A DNA stretch of 57,188 nt, from the NCBI RefSeq assembly GCF_001894865.1, contig NZ_BCXA01000049.1, forward strand, positions 1 to 57,188, given 5' to 3'. The translations under genes were made by a program, and so were the position numbers. The notes beneath the pieces are model-generated. The model was not told where the DNA came from. It ran no database searches and worked only from the letters and a program-made list of their open reading frames with translations. The DNA is from Rhodococcus maanshanensis NBRC 100610 (lineage in GTDB: Bacteria > Actinomycetota > Actinomycetes > Mycobacteriales > Mycobacteriaceae). Positions 41,039 to 50,426 of this stretch are shown here, piece by piece (position 1 is the stretch's first letter; each line of letters starts with the position of its first letter).

Positions 41039-43364
41039 CCGTCGCCTGCTCCCGCGTCCGCTCGAGATACCAGGCAGCGATCTGGGTTCGCGAGGTGAAC
41101 GCGAGCTTGGCCAGCACGCGCTCGACGTGTCCCTGTGCGGTTCGCGGCGAGATGACCAGCTCCTCGGCGATTGCCCTGTTCGTGAGGCCCTGCGCGACCA
41201 GCTCGGCGACCTGCATCTCCCTCCGGGTCAGGCTCACCGGCTCCTCCACGGCGGCGGGCCCGGCCGGGCGGCGTTCACCGAGCGCGTAGCCGATCGCCTC
41301 GCGGAAATCCATCCCCCTGCCGCGGCGCCTCGCCTCCTCGAAGTCCCGCTCGCCGAGTGCCGCGCGTGCCCGCTGTTTGCACTCCGCGTGGTGGCTGAGC
41401 AGGTTGGGCAGCGTGACGGTGATGCCCCCCTCCGCCTTCGCCAACGCGGTGGCGGCCCCCAACAGGACCGCGGCCCGCTCCGGCGCGTCCTCGACCGCCG
41501 CGATCCACCCCATCGCCTCGAGGCACCACGTGGCGATGATCGGATCGTTGACCCGTCGGACCAGGCGCAGCGCCTGCGCCAGCTGCGCGGCCGCCCGAGT
41601 CCTGTCGCCCTGGTGCAGGGTCGCCAGGCCGAGACCCCACAGCGCGTACGCGCGATAGTAGGACTCGCCGCGCGGTGCGGTGATGGCGAACACCTGCTCG
41701 TAGCAGGCGACCGACCGGGCTTCGTCGCCGAGCAGTCCGCTGGCGACCGCCAATCCGAGCAGGCAGCCGATTGCCCGTTGGAGTTCGCCGGTCGGCCCGC
41801 TCGTCTGCAGTGCGTCCTCGAACGAACGCCGTGCGCCCTTGAGATCGCCGCTGAACAACGCCTGGAAGCCGGTAGCGTATCCGGCGGTCGCCAGCAGCAT
41901 CGGATCGCCCAGCTCGTCGGCGAGCGTGCGGCACTCGTCCACGAGGCCGGTGGCGGTGGCGAATTCTTGCTGCATGCCCGTCAGAACGCTGCCCCCGAAC
42001 AGCGCGAGCACCCGGTCCGCCGTCCGCCGATCGCCCGACACGGCCAGTGCGCGATCCACCCAGCGCCTACCCTCGCTGATCTGCCCACGGCAGATCCAGT
42101 ACAGGTACAGGGAGTTGACCATCCGCAGGCTGACGTCGGCCTCGGCCTCGCCCGGCGTCAGGCTGAACTGCAACGCCTCGCGCAGGTTGGACTTCTCCCG
42201 CTCCAGGCGCCCGATCCAGGTCACCTGATTGGGCCCGATCCACTCGGCCTCGGCTTCGTGGGCCAACCGCGCGTACCAGTCCCGGTGCCGACGATGCAGC
42301 GTGTCGCGGTCACCGGATTCCCGCAGCTTCTCGCTCCCGTAGGCACGCAGGGTCTCGAGCAGCCGGTAACGCACCGCGGTACCGTGCTCCTCGCGGATCA
42401 AGATCGACTTGTCGGCCAGAGAGGCCAGGACGTCGCGCAATTCGTCCGAGGACAGGTCCCCTGCACAGATCCCCTGCGCGGCGTCGAACTCGAATCCGCC
42501 CGCGAACACCGACAGCCGGGCCCACAGCTCCTGTTCCTGGACCGAGCACAGCTCATGGCTCCATTCAATGCTGGACCACAACGTCTGCTGACGAGTCGGG
42601 GCGCCGCGGCTTCCCAGCGTCAGCAACCGGAAGCGATCGGTCAATCGTTGCAGAACCTGTTCGGCCGTCATCGCACGCAACCGCACCGCGGCCAACTCGA
42701 TCGGCAGCGGCAGCCCGTCCAGCCGGTGGCAGATCCCGGCCACCGCATGCCGGTTTTCCTCGGTGAGGGTGAACTCGGGGACCGCGGCCGCGGCGCGCTC
42801 GGCGAACAGCGCCACCGCGTCGTACCGGGGAAGGCCCTGCAGCGAGGGCGCCTCGTCGCTGCTCGGGGCCGTCAGCGGAGGCACCCGCAACACCGCCTCG
42901 CCGGTGATGCCGAGGGCCTCCCGGCTCGCGGCGAGAATGCGCACCTCGGGGCAGGCCTTCAGCAACGACTCCGCCAAACCCGCGACCGCGTCGACGAGGT
43001 GCTCGCAGTTGTCCAGCACGAGCAGCAGGTGGCGGGTGGCGAGGTGGTCGGCCAACACCTCCTCGGGAAGGTGCGCGAGCTGGTCCCGTAGCCCGAGCGC
43101 GGCGGCCACCGTGGCAGGCACCAGCGTCGGGTCGTGCACCTCGCCCAGTTCGACGAGCCATACCCCGTCGTCGAATGCACGACGGGAATCCTCGGCAACT
43201 CGCAGGGCCAGCCTGGTCTTGCCGACCCCCCCGATCCCGGTCAGCGTCACGAGACGGGACTCGGACAGCAACCGCCGCGCCTCGGTCACCTCGTGGCGAC
43301 GGCCGATGAAACTGGTCAGCTCGAGAGGCAGGTTCCCGACCTTGCCTTGCACGGTGGGCGGCAT
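41019..43364 (-). CDS. LuxR-family regulator with N-terminal P-loop NTPase (COG3903 type), copy 2
   Basis: 781 residues, clear paralogue of the gene at 37136-39460 along its whole length (GKVGNLPLELTSFIGRRHEV; P-loop GIGGVGKT at 43-50; Walker B LLLVLDNCEH; RLDGLPLPIELAAVRLRAM). The C-terminal LuxR HTH is SLTRREMQVAELVAQGLTNR then RTAQGHVERVLAKLAF. The ATG at 43362-43364 is well placed with GAGAGTGAC upstream. The C-terminal tail (TREQATDTQRGA) is encoded inside the 30-bp repeat array. Located between menG and the hydrolase/DUF35 pair. A tandem gene duplication with later divergence is the simplest origin. Confidence 0.87.
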   Translation of the reverse strand: MPPTVQGKVGNLPLELTSFIGRRHEVTEARRLLSESRLVTLTGIGGVGKTRLALRVAEDSRRAFDDGVWLVELGEVHDPTLVPATVAAALGLRDQLAHLPEEVLADHLATRHLLLVLDNCEHLVDAVAGLAESLLKACPEVRILAASREALGITGEAVLRVPPLTAPSSDEAPSLQGLPRYDAVALFAERAAAAVPEFTLTEENRHAVAGICHRLDGLPLPIELAAVRLRAMTAEQVLQRLTDRFRLLTLGSRGAPTRQQTLWSSIEWSHELCSVQEQELWARLSVFAGGFEFDAAQGICAGDLSSDELRDVLASLADKSILIREEHGTAVRYRLLETLRAYGSEKLRESGDRDTLHRRHRDWYARLAHEAEAEWIGPNQVTWIGRLEREKSNLREALQFSLTPGEAEADVSLRMVNSLYLYWICRGQISEGRRWVDRALAVSGDRRTADRVLALFGGSVLTGMQQEFATATGLVDECRTLADELGDPMLLATAGYATGFQALFSGDLKGARRSFEDALQTSGPTGELQRAIGCLLGLAVASGLLGDEARSVACYEQVFAITAPRGESYYRAYALWGLGLATLHQGDRTRAAAQLAQALRLVRRVNDPIIATWCLEAMGWIAAVEDAPERAAVLLGAATALAKAEGGITVTLPNLLSHHAECKQRARAALGERDFEEARRRGRGMDFREAIGYALGERRPAGPAAVEEPVSLTRREMQVAELVAQGLTNRAIAEELVISPRTAQGHVERVLAKLAFTSRTQIAAWYLERTREQATDTQRGA

Positions 43365-43451
43365 CGAAGAGTCACTCTCGTCACACGGTCCCCTGCGTGT
43401 TCCACATTACCCGCAGCGATCGCGCCGACGAGCGGGTTGCGGTGGGTAGGA

Positions 43452-44150
43452 CTACCGTTCGGCGCGGTGCAGCGCCACGACACCGCCCGTGAGGTTGCGC
43501 CACTTCACGTTCTTCCAGCCGGCGGCCTCGATCTTGAGTGCCAGCTCCTCCTGCGTCGGCCAGGCCCGGACCGACTCCGCGAGGTACACGTAGGCGTCGG
43601 GGTTGCTGCTGACCGCGCGCGCCACCACCGGCAGCGCCTTCATCAGATACTCCATGTAGACCGTGCGGAACGGGCCGAAGGTCGGGGTGGAGAACTCGCT
43701 GACGACGAGGCGGCCACCCGGCTTGGTCACCCGGGCGATCTCCCGGAGGCCCGCCTCGAAGTCCGAGACGTTGCGGAGCCCGAAGGAGATGGTCGCGGCG
43801 TCGAACACCGAATCGGCGTAGGGCAGGGCCATCGCGTCGCCGGCCACCATCGGCACCGGCCGGTGCGCGCCCGCGTGCAGCATCCCCTTGGAGAAGTCGG
43901 TGGCCACCACCCAGGCACCGGACCGGCCGAGCTCGACGGTGGAGACCCCGGTGCCAGCCGCGAGGTCGAGGACCCGCTCCCCCGGCTTCAGGTCGAGCGC
44001 CGCCCGGGTCGCCTTGCGCCAGGCGCGGTCCTGCCCGAAGGAGATGATCGTGTTGGTGAGGTCGTAGCGCTTCGCGACTCCGTCGAACATGGACGCGACC
44101 TCGTGCGGGGCCTTCTCGAGTGAGGCCCGAGACCCGTGTGTTTTTGCCAC
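43452..44150 (-). CDS. menG: Demethylmenaquinone methyltransferase MenG
   Basis: 232 residues, class I SAM methyltransferase of the UbiE/MenG family: [25 protein letters not shown] is the family opening, motif [12 protein letters not shown] is at 61-71, then ATDFSKGML and [25 protein letters not shown]. It adds the C-2 methyl group in the last step of menaquinone synthesis. The GTG at 44148-44150 gives the mycobacterial length; with no Shine-Dalgarno and a TAACGT hexamer about 11 bases before it, the message may be leaderless. menD, menJ and grcC1 are close by. Confidence 0.95.
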   Translation of the reverse strand: MAKTHGSRASLEKAPHEVASMFDGVAKRYDLTNTIISFGQDRAWRKATRAALDLKPGERVLDLAAGTGVSTVELGRSGAWVVATDFSKGMLHAGAHRPVPMVAGDAMALPYADSVFDAATISFGLRNVSDFEAGLREIARVTKPGGRLVVSEFSTPTFGPFRTVYMEYLMKALPVVARAVSSNPDAYVYLAESVRAWPTQEELALKIEAAGWKNVKWRNLTGGVVALHRAER

Positions 44151-44209
44151 GGCGTTGACGTTACAGGCGTGCGCCGAGCGCCTCGCGCCCACGTTCGCGC
44201 GCGGACGGC

Positions 44210-45352
44210 TCAGGCCGAGCGCCGTGCCGGGGCACCGCTCGACCCCGTCACGTCCGCGTAGTGGCCCAGCAGTTCGCTGCACACCGAGGACCACGTGCGG
44301 TGCAGCACCGACCGCCGGGCGGACGCTCCGAACCGGGCGCGCGTGGCCCGGTCCCGCAGCGCGATCACGGCACTGGGCAGCAGCTCCTCGAAGCGCTCGA
44401 CCGGCAGCAGGTAACCGTTGCTGCAGTGCGCGACCAGGTCGCGTGGTCCGCCCGCGTCCGGACCGATCACCGGGACACCGCTGGCCAGCGCCTCCTGCAC
44501 CGCCTGGCAGAAGGTCTCGTGCTCGCCCGGGTGCACGAACAGGTCCAGGCTCGCGTACGCCCGGGCCAGCTCGTCCCCGCCGAGTTGCCCGGTGAACACC
44601 GCCGACGGCATCAGCCGCTGCAGCCGCGCCCGTTCGGGGCCGTCGCCGACGATCACCAGCTGCAGGCTGGGGTCGTCGGCCAGCACGGCCAGCCGCTCGA
44701 CGTGCTTCTCCGGGGCCAGCCGACCGACGAACCCGATCACCAGCCGGTCGGCGTCACACCAGCTCGCCCGCAACTCGGCGCTGCGCCGGGACGGCGCGAA
44801 CCGCGCGGTGTCCACGCCGCGGGCCCAGCGGAACACCCTTGGCACTCCTCGTGATTCGAGCGCCTCGACGGCAGCCGTTGACGGGGCGAGGGTGCGGGCG
44901 GCCCCGCGGTGCAGGCGTCGGGTCCACCGCCAGGCGGCCCTGCTGGTCAGCCCGAGGCCGTAGCTCTGCGCAAAGCCTGCGACATCGGTCTGATAGACCG
45001 CGACGGCGGGCACGTCGAGCCGGTTGGCCGCGGCCAACCCGCCCGCGCCGAGCAGGAAGGGTGACGCCAGGTGCACCACGTCCGGTTCGAAGGACCGCAG
45101 CGCCGAGGTGATCCCCGGCTGTGGGATGCCGACGGGAAGGGAGCTGACCCGCGGGATCATCACGGCGGGCACGCGGTGCACGGGGAACCCGTCGTGTGAG
45201 GTGGGCGCGGCGGGACGACCGGCGACGCTGTCCGGGGCCACGAGCAGGGCCTGGTGTCCGTGGCGCCTGAGGTGCTCGAGCACCCGGATCACCGAGTGGG
45301 TGACCCCGTTCATGTTCGGCAGGAACGATTCCGCGACGATGGCTACTCGCAC
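44210..45352 (-). CDS. mgtA: GT4 mannosyltransferase, MgtA (formerly PimB)-like
   Basis: 380 residues, GT-B fold. The N-terminal half opens [20 protein letters not shown]; the donor-binding half has [14 protein letters not shown] and the E-x7-E region [19 protein letters not shown]. In M. tuberculosis the gene next to menG (Rv0557) encodes MgtA, a GDP-mannose-dependent transferase acting on a glucuronosyl diacylglycerol and linked to lipomannan-like glycolipids. Context and sequence both fit. The ATG at 45350-45352 is the natural start. An acceptor other than GlcA-diacylglycerol cannot be excluded. Confidence 0.87.
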   Translation of the reverse strand: MRVAIVAESFLPNMNGVTHSVIRVLEHLRRHGHQALLVAPDSVAGRPAAPTSHDGFPVHRVPAVMIPRVSSLPVGIPQPGITSALRSFEPDVVHLASPFLLGAGGLAAANRLDVPAVAVYQTDVAGFAQSYGLGLTSRAAWRWTRRLHRGAARTLAPSTAAVEALESRGVPRVFRWARGVDTARFAPSRRSAELRASWCDADRLVIGFVGRLAPEKHVERLAVLADDPSLQLVIVGDGPERARLQRLMPSAVFTGQLGGDELARAYASLDLFVHPGEHETFCQAVQEALASGVPVIGPDAGGPRDLVAHCSNGYLLPVERFEELLPSAVIALRDRATRARFGASARRSVLHRTWSSVCSELLGHYADVTGSSGAPARRSA

Positions 45353-45438
45353 CAGTCCAGTGTCCGCGCCGCGCGAGCCGGGACGGGGAGACCGAGGTGT
45401 CCTGACGGCGAAGTTCCGGCGAAACCTCGGCTACCGGA

Positions 45439-45885
45439 TCAGCCGGGCGGGGTGACCGTGACGTGAGGCGACTCGGCCGCGGTGCGCCGCCGGACCAGCC
45501 AGAGCGCGGGCACCGCGATCAGCCACGTCACCGCGATCACCGAACCGGCAGGGACCAGCGCCACCCGGACGTCGCGACCGGACACCCGGACCAGGTCCGG
45601 ATCGGACCTCGCGTACTCGACGTCGATCCGCTGACCGACGATCAGCTCGGTCGGGTACAGCACGCCGAGCCGCGGGTTCTTGGTGACCCCGTCCGGGGTG
45701 ACGAAGCTGATCGCCGAGCGCAGCCGGCCCGCGGAGAGCACCTCGGCGGTGGCCACGCCCTTGTCGGAGTCGATCGTGAGGTCGTTGCGCCAGGCCGCGA
45801 CCACCAGCAGCACCGCAAGGACCGAGATCCCGATCGCGGCGACGAGGATCCCCTTCCTGACCCGGCCCGCCACCGTCGGCGTCAC
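45439..45885 (-). CDS. DUF3592-like membrane protein
   Basis: 148 residues with a membrane helix at each end ([20 protein letters not shown], about 12-31; [17 protein letters not shown], about 118-134) and a beta-rich outside domain between ([29 protein letters not shown]). The two-helix, beta-core plan resembles DUF3592 proteins. The GTG at 45883-45885 overlaps the menD stop (GTGA), so it is coupled to menD, as is the small membrane gene Rv0556 beside menD in M. tuberculosis. Function unknown; a link to menaquinone synthesis is suggested only by context. Confidence 0.75.
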   Translation of the reverse strand: MTPTVAGRVRKGILVAAIGISVLAVLLVVAAWRNDLTIDSDKGVATAEVLSAGRLRSAISFVTPDGVTKNPRLGVLYPTELIVGQRIDVEYARSDPDLVRVSGRDVRVALVPAGSVIAVTWLIAVPALWLVRRRTAAESPHVTVTPPG

Positions 45886-47504
45886 AGCTGCGCCCGTACC
45901 GCGGCGTGCAGTTCGCGCAGCCCGGATCGTTCGGTGGCGACCTCGAGGACCCTGATCCCCGCGGTGTTCGGCTCGGTCAGTGCCACCGCCAACTGCTCGG
46001 GGTTCACCGCGTGGTGCTCGACCCGGTAGGCGGCGCAGAGCGCGGACAGGTCCATCCCGTGCGGGGTGCCGAACACCCGCTCGAAGACACCCGCGTACTG
46101 CGGATCGCCCTGCTCGAGCAGTTCGAAGATGCCGCCGCCGTCGTCGTTGGCCACCACGATCGTGAGGTCGCGCGGCCGCGGTTCCCCGGTGCCGATGAGC
46201 AGCCCGGAGGCGTCGTGCAGGAAGGTCAGGTCGCCCATCAGCGCGAGGGTGCGGGTGCGCTCCCCCGGCGCGGCCATCGCCGCGCCGACCGCCGTCGACA
46301 CGGTGCCGTCGATGCCCGCGACACCGCGGTTCGACAACACCCGTACGCCCGGACGTGGGTAGCTGACGAGGGCCGCGTCCCGCACCGGGTTGGACGCGCC
46401 GAGCAGCAGCTGGTCGCCCTCGCACAGCGCGTCCATCACCACCTTGGCCACGTGCAGACCGGTCGGCTTCGGGTGCGCCGAGAGCTGTTGCCGCACAGCC
46501 TTGTCCGCATGCTCGGTCAGGTGCCGGCAACGCTCGAGCCAGGACTGGTCGGGGGCGCCGGAGATGACGGCTCTGGTGCCGGTGGCCAGCACGTTGCCGG
46601 ACACGTCGGGCCAGCGTGGGCCGGTGGTGAGCGCGAAAACCGACACCCGGGGATCGGCGAGCAGCTTGGCCACCGGACGGTGCAGCGTCGGCCTGCCGGT
46701 GATCACCGCCTGGCGGGGCGCCAGCTGGGACAGCGCCAGCGGATGCAGCGGCAGCCCGTGCATCGGTGCGGTCGGCTCGGCGACCGTGGGCAGTCCCGCG
46801 AGTTCCGGTCGGTGACCGGATCCGTGGCCGGAGATCACCACGGTGTCGGGCGTGAGGTCCAGCTCGAGCGGCACGTCGAGGGTCGCGTGCGTGGTCGTCG
46901 TCCACGGGGCGCCGTCGGGGCGCCCCTCCGGCACCGGGCCCTGGACGTGCGCGCCGGGAACGAGCGGCTCGCGCAGCGGCACGTCGAAGTGCACGGGTCC
47001 CGCGTTGCCGGACCTGGCGCCCCTGGCCGCGGCCAGCACCCGGCAGACCGCCGAGCGCCACTGGCTGTTCTGGTCGATGCCGTCCTCCGCGAGGCCGAGG
47101 CTGATGGTGGCCCGCACCTGGCTGCCGAACAGGCCCAGCTGCTCGATGGTCTGGTTGGCGCCCGTCCCGAGGAGCTCGTACGGGCGGTTCGCGCTGAGCA
47201 CCACGAGCGGGACCCTGGCGTAGTTCGCCTCCAGCACAGCGGGGCCGAGGTTCGCAACGGCGGTGCCGGAGGTCATGACGATCGGCACCGGGTGCCCGCT
47301 GCCGATGGCCAGGCCGACCGCGAGGAATCCGGCGGTGCGCTCGTCGATCCGCATGTGCAGCCGGATCCGGCCTGCGGTGTCCGCCGCCTGCAGCGCGAAG
47401 GCCAACGGCGCGTTGCGCGAGCCCGGGCAGAGCACCACGTCGCGCACCCCGCCACGGATCAATTCGTCGACGACGGCGGTGGCCTGGGCTGTGGACGGAT
47501 TCAC
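45882..47504 (-). CDS. menD: 2-succinyl-5-enolpyruvyl-6-hydroxy-3-cyclohexene-1-carboxylate synthase MenD
   Basis: 540 residues, ThDP enzyme. [20 protein letters not shown] and [17 protein letters not shown] form the N-terminal part, the catalytic glutamate region is [20 protein letters not shown], and the ThDP motif [13 protein letters not shown] ... [13 protein letters not shown] is near 430-465. It joins isochorismate and 2-oxoglutarate in the first committed menaquinone step. The GTG at 47502-47504 matches the mycobacterial start. Only 99 bp separate it from the divergent siderophore-interacting protein, and the iron box lies between. Confidence 0.97.
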   Translation of the reverse strand: MNPSTAQATAVVDELIRGGVRDVVLCPGSRNAPLAFALQAADTAGRIRLHMRIDERTAGFLAVGLAIGSGHPVPIVMTSGTAVANLGPAVLEANYARVPLVVLSANRPYELLGTGANQTIEQLGLFGSQVRATISLGLAEDGIDQNSQWRSAVCRVLAAARGARSGNAGPVHFDVPLREPLVPGAHVQGPVPEGRPDGAPWTTTTHATLDVPLELDLTPDTVVISGHGSGHRPELAGLPTVAEPTAPMHGLPLHPLALSQLAPRQAVITGRPTLHRPVAKLLADPRVSVFALTTGPRWPDVSGNVLATGTRAVISGAPDQSWLERCRHLTEHADKAVRQQLSAHPKPTGLHVAKVVMDALCEGDQLLLGASNPVRDAALVSYPRPGVRVLSNRGVAGIDGTVSTAVGAAMAAPGERTRTLALMGDLTFLHDASGLLIGTGEPRPRDLTIVVANDDGGGIFELLEQGDPQYAGVFERVFGTPHGMDLSALCAAYRVEHHAVNPEQLAVALTEPNTAGIRVLEVATERSGLRELHAAVRAQL

Positions 47505-47562
47505 GGTTCCAGGGTGTCAGACGGCCACCCGCCGATGGGCGGCGGTCCGGACACACCGTCAG

Positions 47563-47581
47563 TTAGGATTGCCTGAGCTAA
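47563..47581. promoter_or_regulatory. IdeR/DmdR-like iron box
   Basis: The 19-bp sequence TTAGGATTGCCTGAGCTAA matches the actinobacterial iron-box consensus TTAGGTTAGGCTAACCTAA at 14 of 19 positions, including both TTAGG and CTAA ends. It lies 22 bp upstream of the siderophore-interacting protein and 59 bp upstream of divergent menD. TAGGAT within it can serve as a -10 box, so Fe-IdeR would block the promoter. Confidence 0.75.
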
Positions 47582-47603
47582 CCACCCCGCGAGGAACGAG
47601 ACC

Positions 47604-48434
47604 ATGGCCAAGCGCAGCAAGTTCGTCAAACCCGAGGACCGGCACATCACCAGGGCCCGGGTGCTCGGCAGCAAACAGGTGAGCCCCAACTTCATCCGCG
47701 TCACCATCGGCGGCGAGGAGCTGCGCAGCTTCGTCCCCATGGGATTCGATCAGTGGTTCCGCATGTTCATCCCGCAGCAGGGCCAGACCACGCTGCGGGT
47801 GCCGAGCGCGGCCAGCAACCTCTGGTACGCCCAGTACCTGGCGATGTCGAAGAGCACGCGGCCGGCGGTCAGGAACTACACGGTCCGCGGATTCCGCGGC
47901 GCGGACCAGGCGGTGTTCGGCGAGGACATCCCCGAACTCGACATCGACTTCGTCTCGCACGGCGACGCAGGACCGGCGTCGGCGTGGGCCGGCTCGGCCA
48001 CCCCGGGGGACGAGGTCGCGCTGCTCGACGAGGGCCTGATCTACAACCCGACCCCGGACGCCCAATGGCAGCTGCTCGTCGGCGACGAGAGCGCGCTGCC
48101 CGCCATCATGGGCATCCTGGGTTCGGCCCCTGCCGACCTGCGCGCCGAGGTCTTCGTGGAGATCCCGCACGCCGAGGACGCGCAGCAGGTGGCCGCGCCA
48201 GAGGGAGTGAACCTGCACTGGCTGGTCCGCTCCGACCCGCACGATCGGCCCGGGGTCCTCGCCCTCGAGACGGTGCGACAGGCGGAGCTGCCGACGGGAC
48301 CGTCGTACACGTTCGTCGCGGGCGAGAGCGACCTGTCGACGGGACTGCGACGGCACCTGGTCAACGACCGCAAGGTACCCAAGTCCGACATCGCCTTCAC
48401 CGGCTACTGGCGCCACGGCAAGTCCGCACCGTAG
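47604..48434 (+). CDS. Siderophore-interacting protein (FAD-binding ferric-siderophore reductase)
   Basis: 276 residues. The FAD-binding barrel is in the first 140 residues (VSPNFIRVTIGGEELRSF; RPAVRNYTVRGFR, the RxYTxR flavin motif) and the NAD(P)H-binding SIP domain follows (WQLLVGDESALPAIMGIL ... FVAGESDLSTGLRRHL ... SDIAFTGYWRHGK). Such proteins reduce ferric siderophores in the cytosol and release iron. The ATG at 47604 has GAGG upstream. An IdeR-like box covers its promoter, agreeing with induction at low iron. No siderophore synthesis or import genes are adjacent. A long hairpin follows. Confidence 0.92.
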   Translation: MAKRSKFVKPEDRHITRARVLGSKQVSPNFIRVTIGGEELRSFVPMGFDQWFRMFIPQQGQTTLRVPSAASNLWYAQYLAMSKSTRPAVRNYTVRGFRGADQAVFGEDIPELDIDFVSHGDAGPASAWAGSATPGDEVALLDEGLIYNPTPDAQWQLLVGDESALPAIMGILGSAPADLRAEVFVEIPHAEDAQQVAAPEGVNLHWLVRSDPHDRPGVLALETVRQAELPTGPSYTFVAGESDLSTGLRRHLVNDRKVPKSDIAFTGYWRHGKSAP

Positions 48435-48442
48435 GCGCTGCG

Positions 48443-48492
48443 CGCCCGTGCGCGGTTGACGAGTGCCTGGACTCGTCAACCGCGCACGGGCG
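48443..48492. terminator. Long bidirectional hairpin between convergent genes
   Basis: Perfect 22-bp arms (48443-48464 and 48471-48492; CGCCCGTGCGCGGTTG start of the left arm) with loop GCCTGG lie 8 bp after the siderophore-interacting gene and 10 bp before the end of the convergent SGNH gene. It serves both genes; no U tract. Confidence 0.85.
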
Positions 48493-48502
48493 GCGAAGCC
48501 GC

Positions 48503-49684
48503 CTATGGACGCCCGGTCAGGAACATCCCGTTGTGGTCCTGCCCCGCCGTGTTGCGGCAGGCGTAGTTACCGCTCGGCTTGGCATACATCAGGTCGAGGC
48601 AGCGACCCAGCGCGAGCTGGCCGAAATAGTTCGGGTGCATCGACTCCTGGAGGGTGCCCTGGGTGGTCCGCCCCATGTCCAGCCAGCGCATCCACTCGCT
48701 GTTCGCCCCTGACGGCGCGGACGTGGCAGTGACCTGCTTGGCCGCCTTGGCGCAGATCTCATGTCCGTCGAAGGTGTCTCGCAGGTCGAGGAACTGCACT
48801 CCCTTCGCGGCCGCGACAGCGGCGAAGCGGTCGGAAATCTGCGGCACCAAGGAATCTCGGGCCCAGTTGGCGTCGCCGTCCCAGAGCGGACAGCCGCCGG
48901 TGTTCGCCCGCGTCCAGCCGCTCTCCGGGTATCGGATGTCCGCGGCGCGGGGGGTCGGCGATGGGGCGGACTGGAGCACAACGCGATAGTCCGTTGCCGC
49001 GTAGCCGGCACCGGACATCACGGCCCGGATCTCGTCGATGGACTTGGCGACACCCTCCATCGCCGCATTCATCTTGCCGTCGATCGCCGCCTGCTGGTCA
49101 TCGTTGCAGTAGGAGTACCAGACCAGATAGTCCTGGACGCAGGTCGAGATGACGTCGGCGAAGCCGAGGTCGTTCCCGCCGATCGAGAGGGTGATCAGCT
49201 TGACCTTGTTGGCCGCGGCGACCGCGGCCAGCTGGTCGGCCTGCGGCGCCTCGCCCTTGAAGGCCTGACCACCCTTGGCCGCACGGAAGACGTTGACGGT
49301 GGTGGCGCCGGAGCAGGCCAGGTTGATCTTGGTCTGCGCCACGGACGCGGCGCTGTTCACCTCGGCCGAATCGGAGCGGTCACAGCCGTTGGCGGCGGTG
49401 GTGCCGTACACGCGGGCGGGGTCGTAGCCGCTTCCCGTCCATGCCCGGTCGGTGCCGTCGCGGCTGCCGGAGTTGGTGAGGCTGTTGCCCTTCCAACGAC
49501 CCGCCTCCCCCGACATGTAGCTGTCGCCCATCGACACGCTCGCCGTCGGCCCGGCGGGAACTGCCGCGGCAGGCGCGGCGAACACCGACAGACCGGCAGC
49601 GGCAAGAGGTACCGCCAGCAGGGCGGCGAGCAGTCGCCCGGCGCTGCGGCCGGCGGCGGATTTGTGGCAGGTTTCGACCAACAC
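48503..49684 (-). CDS. Secreted SGNH/GDSL hydrolase
   Basis: 393 residues. A Sec signal peptide (about 1-42: AGRSAGRLLAALLAVPLAAA then GLSVFAAPAAA) precedes an SGNH hydrolase domain: block I VSMGDSYMSGE (Ser55), the block III LSIGGNDLGF, and the catalytic His in QESMHPNYFGQLALG. Eight or more cysteines in the mature part suggest disulfides. Likely extracellular lipase/esterase. The GTG at 49682-49684 is taken; the next codon, TTG, is better spaced from AGGAG and may be the true start. Convergent with the siderophore-interacting gene. Confidence 0.86.
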   Translation of the reverse strand: MLVETCHKSAAGRSAGRLLAALLAVPLAAAGLSVFAAPAAAVPAGPTASVSMGDSYMSGEAGRWKGNSLTNSGSRDGTDRAWTGSGYDPARVYGTTAANGCDRSDSAEVNSAASVAQTKINLACSGATTVNVFRAAKGGQAFKGEAPQADQLAAVAAANKVKLITLSIGGNDLGFADVISTCVQDYLVWYSYCNDDQQAAIDGKMNAAMEGVAKSIDEIRAVMSGAGYAATDYRVVLQSAPSPTPRAADIRYPESGWTRANTGGCPLWDGDANWARDSLVPQISDRFAAVAAAKGVQFLDLRDTFDGHEICAKAAKQVTATSAPSGANSEWMRWLDMGRTTQGTLQESMHPNYFGQLALGRCLDLMYAKPSGNYACRNTAGQDHNGMFLTGRP

Positions 49685-49857
49685 GGACTCCTGGGGATGG
49701 GCACACCTGTCGTACGAGGACAGGCGTGCGTTCGTGAATGGGTTGGTCGCCGGCCGGTGACGCCAGGGAGTCTGGCACGGGCCCACTTGCTACCGCCGGG
49801 TAATCGGAATCTTTGTGTTAAACACTTCGACGGCGGCCCGGCCGTGCCCACAAACGG

Positions 49858-49892
49858 CGAGTGGGCCGGATCCCCAGGATCCGGCCCACTCG
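49858..49892. terminator. Hairpin after the DUF6918-like gene
   Basis: Perfect 16-bp arms (CGAGTGGGCCGGATCC and complement) with a 3-nt loop, 21 bp after the stop of the conserved hypothetical gene and upstream of the SGNH gene. No U tract. Confidence 0.75.
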
Positions 49893-49913
49893 ACTACCAC
49901 TGCGACGTGGCGT

Positions 49914-50360
49914 CTAGCTTGCGTGCTTCTCGACGAGCGCACCGAGTCGCGGCAGCGCCTCGATGACGTTCTTCTTCGCCGACGGGCGCATGGTCGAGTA
50001 GACCTTCTTGATGGCGGACTTGCTGGTGCCCTCGATCTTCTCGTCGGTCACGCCGAGCAGCGCGTCCGCGACCTGCTCGCTGCGAGCGCTGAGGAAGTCA
50101 CCGAAGCCGGCTCCACCGGCAGCGCCGAAGTCCTGCCAGAACGGCTCGAGGCGGGAGACGAATCCCGGCAGCAGGCCCTCGACGGCGTCCGGCACGATCG
50201 ACGGTCCGACCTTCTTCACGGCTCCGTAGCCGCCCTTGACCGCGAGGCCCGAGGCGCCCGTCTTATCCGAAACCTCGGCGTCGATCAGCTCCTGCACGTC
50301 CGCGACCACGGCGGGCAGCCGGGACGGGTCGAGAAGGGTGTCATTCAGTGCTGCAACCAC
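49914..50360 (-). CDS. Conserved hypothetical protein (DUF6918-like)
   Basis: 148 residues, soluble, mostly helical. VVAALNDTLLDPSRLPAVVADVQELIDAEV opens the protein; SGLAVKGGYGAVKKVGPSIVPDAVEGLLPGF is a glycine-rich middle (quoted without gaps of more than one unit), and KSAIKKVYSTMRPSAKKNVI a basic C-terminus. The GTG at 50358-50360 has GGAGG eight bases upstream. I recall similar proteins being widespread in Mycobacteriales with no known role. It is flanked by the menC operon and the SGNH gene, with a strong hairpin after it. Confidence 0.7.
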   Translation of the reverse strand: MVAALNDTLLDPSRLPAVVADVQELIDAEVSDKTGASGLAVKGGYGAVKKVGPSIVPDAVEGLLPGFVSRLEPFWQDFGAAGGAGFGDFLSARSEQVADALLGVTDEKIEGTSKSAIKKVYSTMRPSAKKNVIEALPRLGALVEKHAS

Positions 50361-50426
50361 TTTCAATGCCTCCGATGTTGACTTGGGTGTCGCGCCAGAC
50401 CTTATACGACGCGGAGCCAACCTGGA

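Noticed and set aside
40019-41098. Plus-strand frame with a 10-residue repeat (LFLIRLRAAC-like) across the tandem array
   Set aside because: The 30-bp unit is a multiple of three, so any frame repeats; the frame is antisense to the hydrolase and regulator and has no start signal.
36607-43451. Integrative mobile element as the source of the LuxR/DUF35 island
   Set aside because: No integrase, transposase, terminal repeats or tRNA target is visible at either end, and base composition matches the flanks.
45886-47556. Long minus-strand frame extending the small membrane protein upstream through menD
   Set aside because: It is the out-of-frame shadow of menD; the real small gene starts at the GTG that overlaps the menD stop.
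49815-49825. GTGTT-A-AACAC dyad upstream of the SGNH gene
   Set aside because: It lies about 130 bp from the gene with no convincing promoter boxes in between; too weak to call as an operator.
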